Source: Lepidodermella squamata
Lineage: Eukaryota; Gastrotricha
Direction: 5' to 3'
Assembly (NCBI GenBank): GCA_047495785.1
Contig: JBLDXI010000032.1
Location: 1,054,001 to 1,118,000, forward strand
Length of the DNA stretch: 64,000 nt
Below the pieces are notes generated by a model. That model saw only the letters and a program-made list of their open reading frames with translations. It had not been told where the DNA came from and did not search any database. Positions 30,451 to 40,969 of the stretch are shown piece by piece. The translations under genes and the position numbers were made by a program. The number at the start of each line of letters is the position of its first letter. Position 1 is the first letter of the stretch.

Positions 30451-31623
30451 ATGTCGCCAAAATCTGGCTCATGTCTGGTGCTAAGCTCGATACTACTGCT
30501 CATTTTCGCCGGTTGCCATGGCTACGATTTGAAGCAAGACAATAGCCCGACTACAACCACGGCGAAAATCCTGACTTCCGATTCGGCTATTTTTCTAGGA
30601 TGTAACGATTCGCCGTTCTTGAAAAGCGGCTACAAGTCAACTTGCTACGCTGCGTATTCAGTTGAAGATATTCGGCGGATTTTCCGGCCTATCGCGGAAT
30701 ATGACCCAGAAGATGAGGACAACACGGAGGAGTCGATTCCTTACCTAACTCTGAGCCCGCTCGTCACGAAGCTAAAAGGCGGCGTTCGTTTACGGCTGTA
30801 CGGCCTCGAGCAGTTGGATCACGCCAAAATCGATGATATTATGGAGGATTTTTCAAAATGGTCACACGTTGGCGAGTTGATTTTCGATTCTGACGAAAAT
30901 TGTACAAATTGGTCGAATCAAAGTGTGGCGAAAGCGCCTAATTCCAAGTCATTCGAGTCATGCCAAGCATTGCTGCCGAGCGATTTCTGGTCGACTTACA
31001 AAGCTGTTGAAGTTGTCATCGAAGGCTCGCAGATGAACTCATGCGTGCCCGGTTACATGGTCTACGCAACGTGGTATGATGACGATTTTAGGCTGACGCG
31101 TAATTTCAGTGTCGAAAAATCGCAGTCTTACCACTGCGAGTCGGCCGCGTATTTTCGATCGAAATCTGTTCACTCTATCCACACGTGTTTTGACGACCTG
31201 TTCGCTGTGTATAGTAAGGCGGATGAGGGTGACGCTGTTCGGGAGCAAATTCGAAAATCATGCCCAACCTACGTACCGCCTGGTCAACGGCGCAGGTATC
31301 GAAGAAGGAGGAGGAGAACCGGCTGGACATTGAATCTTAAAACTATGTGGCGATTTTTAGGCCCGTGGGGCTTTACTTTAGTCGCACTTGGTATCGCTCT
31401 TCTGGTGGCCGGGATAATTTTCTACCGGTTCCGCTCTTCTTGCCCCGGTATTATGAATCGATTTAACCGCCGTCGGGTGACTCGAGACGATGCGCCTCTT
31501 TTATCCCCAAATCCGCCGATCGTCATGACAAATTTGAATGCTGAACGCCCGAAAGCGGCTGATGAGAAACTGCCAAGTTACGACGAAGCGTTACATTTGC
31601 CCCAGCCTAATACTCGACTTTGA
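30451..31623 (+). CDS. Array gene 20: eight-Cys membrane protein, polybasic stem, LPxY tail
   Basis: 390 residues from ATG 30451. Signal 1-24; cysteines at 51, 65, 151, 171, 198, 229, 246 and 271; VRLRLYGL; IFDSDENC; SCVPGYMVYATW; TCFDDLF. Between the last cysteine and the membrane span (about 307-325) lies a run of ten Arg/Tyr residues (RRRYRRRRRR, 280-289), which looks like a furin-type processing site on the outer side. Tail ends KLPSYDEAL (LPxY 374-377). The frame continues upstream from a TTG, but the signal peptide supports this ATG. Confidence 0.87.
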   Translation: MSPKSGSCLVLSSILLLIFAGCHGYDLKQDNSPTTTTAKILTSDSAIFLGCNDSPFLKSGYKSTCYAAYSVEDIRRIFRPIAEYDPEDEDNTEESIPYLTLSPLVTKLKGGVRLRLYGLEQLDHAKIDDIMEDFSKWSHVGELIFDSDENCTNWSNQSVAKAPNSKSFESCQALLPSDFWSTYKAVEVVIEGSQMNSCVPGYMVYATWYDDDFRLTRNFSVEKSQSYHCESAAYFRSKSVHSIHTCFDDLFAVYSKADEGDAVREQIRKSCPTYVPPGQRRRYRRRRRRTGWTLNLKTMWRFLGPWGFTLVALGIALLVAGIIFYRFRSSCPGIMNRFNRRRVTRDDAPLLSPNPPIVMTNLNAERPKAADEKLPSYDEALHLPQPNTRL

Positions 31624-32453
31624 TCTTAGTTTACGTTTGAAACCCGCGTTTTGCTTGTCAAAAATATATTATTTAACCTGCTGATATTGTTTTCTGAGAA
31701 AAACTGCTGTTTTTTGAGTTTCTGACATGACCTTTTTATATCGCCAAAATCTGAATTCTATATCAAATTATATACATGATGTATCATGCGATTCCAAGCT
31801 GTGGTAAAACCTAATTACCTTTTGATAAAAAAATTGAGTATTTTGAATTATTTCATTTTTTTCTGATTTTTTAGGTTATTTAAAATTCAAGTCATAGACG
31901 AAATTACGAAATTTATTGCTTGCAAAATCACGAGATAGCGATGCGTTTTCGACTCTATCGACATCTGAAATTTTCAAATTCGAAATTGAAGATTTTTTCA
32001 ATTCGCTCTCAAAGTAATTGCCAAATAATATTGTGGATGCTCAACCTATTCAGTTGTATACAATTCTGTGATCTAGTATGGTATGTTTTTTTCAAGGTAG
32101 AGGCGCAGTTCATTTTTATGTCAATAATTTTTGGCCTAAATAATATTTTTTGAATATAGGTATGTACCTCGCTCCTACTTATCCTCGTCCCAATTTTGTA
32201 GATATTAACCGAGGTGTATTGCCATTAGGAAATATGTTTAGTGCTAATCCTGCGCTATGTTTGCCTTTAATTCGTCATTTGTGTTTAACCCGTGTTTACT
32301 TCCTGCCTTCCGCATCCTGGTTTTCCCTCTTGATCTTGCGCTGTTTATTTGCCCGAAAGAGAGAGGGGCGTCTCACTTGTGCGCATCCACGTAACATGTC
32401 TCGCTAAGTATTTTTTCTAACAATAGGCAGCTTGACAGCATTTATAACAAATA
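31624..32453 (+). other. Spacer between array genes 20 and 21
   Basis: 830 bp. Contains an acceptor-like TTTTTTAG (31874) and two weak open frames, 31920-32153 and an ATG-started part of 32162-32407; neither has a signal peptide, cysteine pattern or tail motif. An acceptor-like ACAATAG ends at 32427 before gene 21. Possibly the site of a lost gene; no remnant is clear. Confidence 0.4.
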
Positions 32454-33017
32454 ATGATCAAGTCCGTATTTATATGGCTAATATACGAGCTTTCACTTGC
32501 TATTTGCTCACCAGTCTTCATCCCGGGGATAAATCTCAATATTTCACGAAATGACTCAGACTACGACCTTGTGCCGCAGCGAATCGAAGATTACAGCGAA
32601 GAAACGACAACGCCCGGCAGCGACGTATTCGCCACGACTGAATTCATCCTCCGAAAACCGTCCCATCCAACTTATAACCTGAACTACGTCGCGCTCATCG
32701 CCGTTGTAATCGCATGTGTAGCCGTTGTCGTGATTCGATTTTTACTTCACGATCTATTCGGCACGTGGCCTTGCTGTTCATGCCTAAGACGCCGCAGTCT
32801 ATCGAACGATGCGCACAATGATGCGCATAATAACTTTTGCGACGGTCATTCGGGGGATTTTCATTCGGTTGTCACGAACCCGGAAAATGTTGTCCGCCTT
32901 GTGGCGCCTGATCTCAGCGATGGCTTTGCTCAGCTTGCGGCGAGTGAAGCTCTTCGCAACAACGAAAAACCGCCGTCTTATGCCGAGGCCCTTTTATGTG
33001 CTCGGCAGGATGACTAG
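32454..33017 (+). CDS. Array gene 21: short ectodomain, membrane span, PPxY tail
   Basis: 187 residues. Signal peptide 1-18; a 55-residue acidic, cysteine-free ectodomain; membrane span 78-98; then WPCCSCLRRR, which combines a small Cys cluster with basic residues; a His/Asp-rich linker; and a C-terminal KPPSYAEAL (PPxY 173-176) matching the motif of full members. It is the last gene of the array. Its architecture resembles gene 4 rather than the eight-Cys members. Confidence 0.78.
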   Translation: MIKSVFIWLIYELSLAICSPVFIPGINLNISRNDSDYDLVPQRIEDYSEETTTPGSDVFATTEFILRKPSHPTYNLNYVALIAVVIACVAVVVIRFLLHDLFGTWPCCSCLRRRSLSNDAHNDAHNNFCDGHSGDFHSVVTNPENVVRLVAPDLSDGFAQLAASEALRNNEKPPSYAEALLCARQDD

Positions 33018-33492
33018 AAATCGTTTTCCTCGTCTATTTTTGCACTTAATATATATAGTAGCAGATATTGATTCCCTGAATTTTTTAAATTTTAAGAAGG
33101 ACTTTTTTATTTAAAATTTAAAGTGAAAATTTGAATTGAATTTTTAAATTTTCAATATTTTTAAGGCGGCATTTTTAATTTTCAATTTTAATTGAAAAAA
33201 TCAGGGAATCAATTTCAAGTTACTTGAATTGTTCGATGATTCACTCGATTGCTCAGCAATCCGCTCAAATTTTGCTGAAAAAAATCTATTATTTAGTCTC
33301 AGAATAGCTCACACATTTTATACGGTGAAAACTCACTCGACTTCATTTTAGAAGAAATATTCAGACTTGTGCTTTCCTTGTTGTGGTTTTTTCATAAATT
33401 TGATTCTCACTCGAATAAAGAAGGACATTTTTAATTATTTTTTTTAGGTTTTTTATATGAATTTTTATGATATTTTGCGTTGATGCGACTAA
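33018..33492 (+). repeat. Small AT-rich inverted repeat upstream of Storkhead gene
   Basis: 33067-33213 begins TTGATTCCCTGAATTTTTT and ends AAAAAATCAGGGAATCAA, with AT-rich sequence between, so it can fold into a hairpin: a MITE-like element without an obvious target duplication. The rest is AT-rich, with an acceptor-like TTTTTTTAG ending at 33447 before the Storkhead start. Confidence 0.5.
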
Positions 33493-36400
33493 ATGCAAGC
33501 CGGCGGTGGGCATTACATGCGGGAGAACGAGCTGGAACCTCACGTTCAACGCGAGTTGGAGCCAGGCGAGGAGGTGCTACCCGGCGATGATGGCGATGGC
33601 GAGATTGTAGTTGAAGATGAGGAAGAAATCGAAGATATCGAACCGCGGTGGTCTGAGCCGGTCAACGACCAGCACCACCACCACACCCAACAGCACCACG
33701 GCCACCCCCCGGCGCCTGGTCAGCAAACGTCAATGACGTGGCCGTTTCTACCCAATTGCCTTGCCCTAGTTTTCAAGCAAACGAATTGTGCCGTTCATTC
33801 ACTTGCGTTGAAATCGAGTAATTTATGCCGAAATTGTTCGTCTCGCTTGGTTGGAATTTGCCCTAACTGCCAGGCCAAGTCGCAACAGCAGTACCCTAAC
33901 ACAGCCATGCTACCGCCTAGTCATCACCAAAACACGCATTCTCATTTGAACGCTGCTCTCGAGTCTGATATTGGCTATCGAATTTATAAGGCTTTTCGAG
34001 ATGTTAATCGCAAGTATTTGTGTTGGCATCGTGATTTAGCGAGGTGTTTAAGGCGGCTCGAGTATATCGGATTCATTCAACCGTGTACGGTTCTAGTCGC
34101 TACGGCGGGTGGCGATGATTGGTTGGACGTGCTAAAACGATGCTGGGCTCAACAATTGCTGGTTTCACCCCCTTCCTACTCGTTGGATATTCTCGGTAAA
34201 TTTTTTTGAATTTTCTAAAATCCTGGGAAATTCTGATTTTGGGGTCTTATCAAGTTTCAGGTTGAATTTGAATTTGGGATGTAAAAAGTGGTGTTTTTCA
34301 GCTTTTTTTTTAAGAAAAATTTATCTTTCATAGTTTTCTCGACATTCTCGATCTTCAAGTCAAGTTTTCAAGTTGATGAAAAATTATTTTGCATTTTTGC
34401 AGAATTTTGGTACTCAATCATAAAATGACGAAAAATTCCTCAAGGAAGAGCGAATATATTTGAATTTCTTTCGCCAAATTAAACTCCGATATTCGTGAGG
34501 TTTTATAATCGCCAATTTTTCTGGTTTGAGATCGGCTAACCTGCTCAAGCCCGATTTTTATTCAACCTGATTGGTATAAAATTTGGAAAAAATCAGATCA
34601 TAAAATTATTGTTGTACCGGGCGAACTTCGTTCAGTAAATAGGAAGGCCCAAGAGAAATTATACCGTTTTAGAAAAAGCAACAGGAATAATGAAAATTAA
34701 GCAAAGACAAAGACATATCAATCTATTTCAGCGATGCGTGCCATTGCTAGTGACAGTGCGTCGACAAATTTAACAAAATGGAACACCCTCTGTCAAATCC
34801 GGCTGTAGTAGATGTTCCGTTTGATTGCCCTCCTGATTTCTTAGGTTAAATTTGCGGAATTCGTACTCGGAATTTGAAAGCTGAACAAAGTAGATAATGA
34901 CGCATTTAGAAATGACAGATATAATGACAGGCTTTCATATCAATTACCGATTTGAAAAACACGTCTAATTGACTTGGACCGTACTTTTCACCACGTATAC
35001 TTCTGAATCTAAAATAGCTTTAATAATCGAAAATATGAGTGCATGACATACAGCCAAGGTAGTCTAATTAGAGTTCATAGAACTGCTTCAACGAGGCGTG
35101 TAATTTTCCTCTCATCATTTCCCTTCATTTAAGAGAATTTTTTTCTGGTCGAATATTCCAAGTTGAAAAATTATTGAAGCGTTATACTTTCAATTTGACG
35201 AAAAATTTTAAATTTAATTTTTTACAATTCACCTCTATTTTTGTGATTTTTAGCCGAAATTCAAGGCTGCTCAATGCAGTCGGTTTGCCAATCGTCCGCC
35301 GTCAATTTAATCGACGCAATCTGCGGCGTAATTTGCGATCTCGCCTTCACCACCCTACCATCAACCCTGGACGTAATCTACGCAACCGTTACCAATAAAT
35401 ACGCCGCTTGTGGCGCCGATATACCCCCAATTGGCGTTTTCAACGACATGCTGTCATTTCTGGTCGCTAAACGGCGAGTTATCCTCTCGCCGAATGGCTC
35501 ATACCGCATGGCGCCGCGGGAAAGTTTCGCCCATCGGCACGGCGAAAACGGGCACGGGCACCGGTCTAGGCTTCAAAACCACGCCAGCCCGAACCAGGTT
35601 GCCGGGAATAATCTACCGGTCACGAATCATCAGAGCCATTACCAAACAACGTTGAGCCAGCCGAAGCAAAACGACCAGCCGACGTCGATTTTTCGCCGAA
35701 TTTTTCGGAAACGATTCTTCGGCCGGGCGAAAAGTCGCGATTCGACGCCGCCGCCTAACAGCAGCAATCAAACGGGCGATTTATCGGGTCAAACCCATCG
35801 CCATTACTCATCGTCCCCACCGCCGCCGGCTGCTGCTGTAGTTATCGGCTCGTTGCCCAACCAAATGGGGCCGTTATCGATTGTTACGAGTAGTAGCAAC
35901 AACCTGTTGCCGTATAGAGGCGCCGGGCCGCATTTAGTCCAGACGACAGCCGCCTCCTTAATTCAACCCCGCCCGCCTGGTTTATTCGACTGCTACAACA
36001 CCGGCGCGGTGCCATCCGTTTCTTGCTCGACTAATACGATGATGTCGACGGACCACCGGCCGTTCCACCCTAATAGAAAATCAGGCCGCAACCACCACCA
36101 CTACCCGCGTGGCTTGAGGCGGTGGACGAACCAGGAGCCGAAGCTAGAAAACGGGGGCGGAGCGTCGGCGCCGTATTCAACGCCGACCTCAGCGTATTTA
36201 TCCGCGTCGGTTAACAACATGACTATGGACCAGGGTGCGTACAGCTCGAATTCAGCCCCGCTGACTGACATCGGCCTCGGCCCAGCGATGTGTGACGAGG
36301 GCTACGAGGGCGGCCTGGCTAGCGGGTTTCAGGTCGAAAGTACTACTACTACGAAGCCGCAGGAGGAGAAAATTGAGGAGGATCTCCGCTCAATGACGTC

Positions 36401-36935
36401 ATCCGGTTCATCGTCGAGTTGGAACTCGAGCGAAAACAACCACGAGGAGGAGGAAATCGACCCGCCTGAGCTGCGGCCGCCGTCCGCTGAAGACTTCGAC
36501 AATCTCGAGCGGAATTTGAACGCAACTTGCGCGAAAATTGTCACGGCTGAGTTGGATTCGTTGATTGAACGCTACCGGCTGTTAGCGACGACAGTTCTAA
36601 GCCAAACCGCGCCTGTTGTCACGACAACAACTGCGACAGCTGGCGAGGCTAGTAACCTAGATAACACGTCTCGAGCGTCGACTGGTACGCTGTTTTCAGT
36701 CGGCGATTATATGGTGTATTCAGCCGGGTTGATGGTGGACCATGACGACCAGGTAATACCCGAATCGGGCGCGAACCAGCTGATTTCAGTCGCTGTACCG
36801 CCGCAGCAGTACGCGGCTGATAGCGTTGTTCAAACGACAACTACGGTTATAACTATTGAAGACAGCGATGATGGCGGTGAGTTAAGGGCCGATTCGCTCA
36901 AAGTCGACGCTGGTCAGGCGATTTTTGGCGCTTGA
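33493..36935 (+). CDS. STOX: Storkhead-box winged-helix protein (HAM-1/Knockout/STOX family)
   Basis: Two exons, 33493-34195 and 35254-36935, joined in frame across a 1,058 bp GTAAAT..TTTTAG intron, give 794 residues. Exon 1 has a His/acidic N-terminus, a C-x2-C-x7-C-x2-C cluster (NLCRNCSSRLVGICPNC, possibly zinc-binding) and a conserved WHRDLARCLRRLEYIGF block. Exon 2 opens with the Storkhead winged helix (about 240-322: VNLIDAICGVICDLAF ... LVAKRRVILSPNGSYRM). The rest is low-complexity, Ser/Pro/Asn/Gly-rich, with acidic stretches. In C. elegans HAM-1 and fly Knockout, this family controls asymmetric neuroblast division or axon targeting; STOX proteins act at the cortex and in the nucleus. 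The intron holds no other feature I can see. Confidence 0.85.
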
Positions 36936-37655
36936 GAGAGAGAGATTTTTACGCTGAGTTAGTGATTTTGAGATATGCATTTTGTAAAAATAGAAAAAAA
37001 TATTTCAGCGACGAGATTTAACGCTGCTCAAGTGCTTGAATGATGAAAAACGACGTATTTTTCTCTCTTTTTTTCTTCCGATTCTGTTTTTATATCCTCT
37101 TAACCTTTCAAATTTTATGAAATTTCGGCTACTTGGTGCTGGTTATATAAAACTGTTAGTTTCTTTTGTATATATCTTGACGGTCTTTACCGGTATTTTT
37201 GGGGTTTCGCCGTGACAGAAATAAAGTATTCTGAAATTATATATTATGCAAAATCTACAGCCTCCTTAATGCACTGACTGAAAATGCAGCAAATTGTTTT
37301 GTATCCATGACAAAATGAAATGATTTTACGTGTGTGAAGAATTTTAGTAGATACCGATTGATTTTTTTTGTGATTTTTCGAAATATATTATATAAAACTT
37401 CCTATTAGCGAATATTGAATTACTGCTCTATATTGTAGACCCGAGATTTTTTTGTTTGTTGAATCGGCAAAAGCGTGTGATTTTTTTCGAGTTTTTAACC
37501 GAGGTTAAATCAAAGTTTATTATCAAATGATTTTATCACAAATATATAATATACCTGCCGAACGCGTGTTTGTATGTCGAATAAAAAGTTGGATTTTTGG
37601 CATTAAATATTTTTCTAATTTTTTAGATTTTAATTTGTTGTGTTTTTTTCTAAAA
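36936..37655 (+). other. Storkhead 3' flank and Peter pan 5' flank
   Basis: 720 bp of AT-rich sequence. It contains the likely Storkhead polyadenylation signal AATAAA (37220-37225), and an acceptor-like AATTTTTTAG ending at 37626, thirty bases before the Peter pan ATG. Nothing else seen. Confidence 0.55.
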
Positions 37656-39113
37656 ATGACGAGGAATAAGCCTCACGCCGTTGCTGGAAATGAGGAGGAA
37701 ATGAAAAAGCAGCCTCACTCTTTCGTTTTCTCGAAGGGCAAAGTTGGTCGGTATGTTCGCCAACTCGTCCGTGATATGAGGACTATAATGGAGCCTTTTA
37801 CCGCTACAAAATTGAAGGTAAAAAATTGACTTCAATCGGAATTTTTATGAATTTTTTAAATCTTTTTCAAGGCGAAAAGGCAAAATGTGTTGAAAGATTT
37901 CGTGCAAGTCGCTGGCGTTTTGCACGTGTCGCACCTGTTGGTATTCACGAAGAGCGACGAACACCTTAATTTGCGAATAATTCGCCTGCCCCACGGCCCG
38001 ACCCTAACATTCCGAGTTGAAAGTTACACGCTGGCCCGTGACGTGATATCCTCCTTAAAACGCTACCACACCGAACATTCAAACCTGCTACACGCCCCGC
38101 TGCTCATTCTCAACAATTTCGTGAATGCAGCAGCGGCTGAAAATGCGGCGAAAAACACCGCCGGCCCGACTATGGAGAATCACATGAAGCTAACCGGGTC
38201 GATTTTCCAGTCGATGTTCCCGTCAATCAACGTTAACACGCTGAAATTGTCGCAGATGAAACGCTGTTTCCTGGTGAATTACGACAGCGAGGCTGAGACA
38301 TTTGACCTGCGCCAATATGCTGTTCGAGCGGTGCCAGTCGGAATTTCCCGCCCGTTGAAAAAACTTCTGGTCTCGTCGAATAAAGTGCCAGATTTGAGCG
38401 CCTACAAAGACGCGAGTGAGTTTCTGCTGAAATCAGGCCAGTTATCTGAATCTGAGGCCGAATTGGACGGTCCGGCGAATGAGGTGCAGTTGACGCAGGA
38501 CATTGGCGGGCGGGGTAATATGAAGAACAACACATCGGCTATTCGGTTGTTTGAAATGGGCCCGCGGTTGACGTTGCGTTTGCTCAAAATTGAGGAGGGT
38601 ATCTCGAACGGCGAGGTGTTGTTTCATTCTTATGTGCAGAAATCGCCCGAGGAGATTGATAAGTTGCGTAAGGCGATTCATAGCCGTAAATCGGTCAAGG
38701 CGGCTCGTCGCCACCAGCAGGAGTTGAATGTTACGCGTAAGAAGAACGCGCAACAGGAGAAGGATGACAAGAAGGCGGAGGCGAAGCGGCGGCGGATGGA
38801 GCGTGCGGCTGAGCGCATTGCTAGGTCGCATGGAAAGGCCGAGGATGAGGTCGGCAGCGAGCCGGAGGATGATACCGAGTACTACCGGCAGGAGTTGGGC
38901 GTCGAGCCGGAGCCGGAACTTTTCGGCCGTGGGAATAAAAAAATGCCGCCGGCTGGTGGTGATAATAACAAGCGTCGGGTTAAATTCGACATTCCGGCTA
39001 AAAAATTGGAGGGAAAGGAGAAGGGTGACAAGGTGCCGAAGGTGCCCGGTGGCGGGGTGACGAAGAAACCGGCTGGTCAGTTCTTCCGGAAAGCTGCTAA
39101 GCATTCGAAATAG
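37656..39113 (+). CDS. PPAN: Peter pan/SSF1, Brix-domain ribosome biogenesis factor
   Basis: Nucleolar factor for 60S subunit maturation (27S pre-rRNA processing). Exons 37656-37817 and 37872-39113, with a 54 bp GTAAAA..TTCAAG intron in phase 0, encode 467 residues, close to the usual ~470. The N-terminus PHSFVFSKGKVGRYVRQLVRD is followed by the Brix domain with HLLVFTKSDEHLNLRIIRLPHGPTL-type sequence and LTLRLLKIEEG. The C-terminal third is Lys/Arg/Glu-rich, as in the family. A likely polyadenylation AATAAA lies at 39189-39194. Two fragments of this gene recur at 50910-50989 and 51402-51437. Confidence 0.93.
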
Positions 39114-40151
39114 AAAAAAACAACCTGCAATTGTTTTGCTTTGAAATATTCGGCTCAATCTGAATGGCGAAATATGCTGTTTATTTGCAATAAAATCACG
39201 AAAAAGGTCGATTACGATGCGTTATTTCTTTTTCGTTTTCGAGCTTGAAGATTAAACTTGAAAAAACGGAGAATATGAAACTTTAAGGAGTTGCCCAATA
39301 TTGCACCTCGCCACATTTTCCGACCGTCCCAACCTGATATGTGAATAGCGTTGTAAAGTGAGGCTCGATAAGAAGACCTAATAGATAACGCTATTCCGGC
39401 GCAGGAATTTACGGCGGCATAAATGGAAAACGGAGCAAATTTTTATCAAGTTGTGGTGGGCAGTCATTCCAAAACCAGAGCTGGAAGCAGATAGCTATTT
39501 TCCAACCCAACTTGACCCATAACCAGGCCGGGATTTTCTCGCGAAACCCAACTCAAACCGGTTGGTAATAACCGGTAATACCTCTTATACCTTATTTCTT
39601 TGACAAATTGTAGGTAACTTGGAAAATATCATTGGGAATCATCATTTTTCTTCAAAGCTACACTTCTTACTCCTGTTGCAGCTCCCAGAGCCATCGTCAA
39701 TGCAACAACGCATTTTTCTATTATCCACGCAACTTTTTCGCTTATGGTATGATTTCCCGGTCGTTTTTTGCTCTAACCGGCCTTGACCCAAACCTGACCC
39801 ATATCGGTAACCAGTTTCTCTACCTGCCGGTTTAGCACAACCTGTTTCCACCTCTGTCCCAACGGCTGGCGAGCCTTATTTTGCTTGTCTTGAGCCTATC
39901 GATTGTCCTGCGCGTGACCGGCTGGGACAAGGTTGGGATTTTCGAATATTTACCACGAATTCCATATTTTTAAGTAGCGCTCGTTGTTTATGCTTGTTGC
40001 CGCACAAAGCAAATTCAGTCGAATTGCAACGCTGTCCGATTCATTTTCCTCTTGGTTTGATCAACAAAACCTTCACGCTATCGCTAAGTTCGTTCGCTCA
40101 GACCGCGTGTCACCCGCATTATGTTTTACTAGCCATTCATGCGAGAATATA
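39114..40151 (+). repeat. Diverged CCGG-rich repeat between Peter pan and the accessory region
   Basis: About 39480-39860 holds degenerate stretches such as CCGGTTGGTAATAACCGG, TTGACCCAAACCTGACCC and AACCTGTTTCCACCTCTG; the same words recur at 57290-57410 inside the large inverted-repeat element. 40080-40110 (TTCGCTCAGACCGCGTGTCA) recurs at 55498, upstream of the second copy of the unknown gene. No gene seen. Confidence 0.5.
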
Positions 40152-40868
40152 CACAAGAAAAAAAATGGTCCGAATTCGGGGGATGCATAATTGATCTTTA
40201 CAAGCAATTCTATCATCCGAATTCATACCCCTGGGGCCTGCTAATTCGGGGGGTTAACTATGTAAGGTCCGAATTTAGGGGTTCAAAATTAATTATTCTC
40301 ATAGGCATAAATTCGGACCTTGGCAATTAATTAATGCAATTTTTGAAAAAAATCTGTCAATATTCAGCGAATATTTTATAGTTTTAAAATGATATTTATT
40401 TTTCAAAATTCAAGTATACCTGGTTTTACCAGGCAACAAGGTAACTGATGGCTCCGATACCCTATGAGGTAACCGGGGACATGGGTCAGAGATTCTCCAC
40501 CCAGGACTACCCGGCAACAAGTGAAACTACCAACCACAACACTATTACCAAGTTCCTTGCATGAATCTAAGTGATTGTCGATTGTGAATCTATGCCAATT
40601 TTTCAGCGAGTGGACCTTCGTTCATGAATACGATTCTGACTCGGTGCCTAATTAGCATATGCACACATGAAATATTACAAAAATTATGGAATTTTTGATT
40701 CAATTATTCATCCCCTAATATCATACCGCCTAATTCGGGGGATGCTTAATTAGTATGGTATGAATTCATAGCTCTGAAAAAACAGCACTTTGCAACCCCC
40801 TGATTTTAGGGCCTACCCCTGAATTCAGATGGAGCACCCCCTGATTTCGGACCATATTTTTTCTTGTG
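40152..40868 (+). mobile_element. 717 bp TA-flanked inverted-repeat element (mariner-type MITE)
   Basis: Ends are inverted repeats of about 35 bp: left CACAAGAAAAAAAATGGTCC (continuing GAATTCGGGGG), right reverse complement CACAAGAAAAAATATGGTCC (continuing GAAATCAGGGGG). Both ends abut TA (40150-40151 and 40869-40870), the target duplication of Tc1/mariner elements. No transposase is encoded. It lies about 100 bp upstream of the first exon of the unknown gene at 40970. Confidence 0.7.
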
Positions 40869-40969
40869 TACCTTAGAAATAAAACCTATCATTAAATATT
40901 ATAATTTCGGGTTTTCCGAAGAAAAATCATTATTACAACGGCAAAGCATTACAGGAAAGTCCCTATTTC

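Larger units (their letters stand above)
4609..33017 (+). other. Tandem array of 21 single-pass membrane protein genes
   Basis: All 21 genes lie on the plus strand, have no coding introns and are separated by mostly 190-850 bp of AT-rich spacer (one gap of 1.4 kb). Eighteen share an ectodomain with eight cysteines in the same order: [FL]xGC; SC or PC; LFDSDxxC; a fourth C about 14-30 later; SCxPGYM..W..DF; one lone C; a CFDDL-like motif; CPxF. Between cysteines 2 and 3 lies a VRxxLYGL-like strand. Most have a signal peptide, one membrane span and a tail with either a PPxY/LPxY motif or a Cys cluster. Neighbouring genes are the most alike, as expected from unequal crossing-over. I do not recognise the domain; Shisa/WBP1-like adaptors share the Cys-TM-PPxY layout but have a different Cys pattern. 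Confidence 0.85.

Noticed and set aside
32150-32407. 85-codon frame before gene 21
   Set aside because: No signal peptide, no cysteine pattern, and an acceptor-like site lies between it and gene 21; coding evidence is too thin.
4609-33017. Array genes as known Shisa or WBP1-like adaptors
   Set aside because: They share the Cys-TM-PPxY layout, but the eight-Cys order and CFDDL/SCxPGYM motifs do not match what I know of those families; kept only as a comparison.
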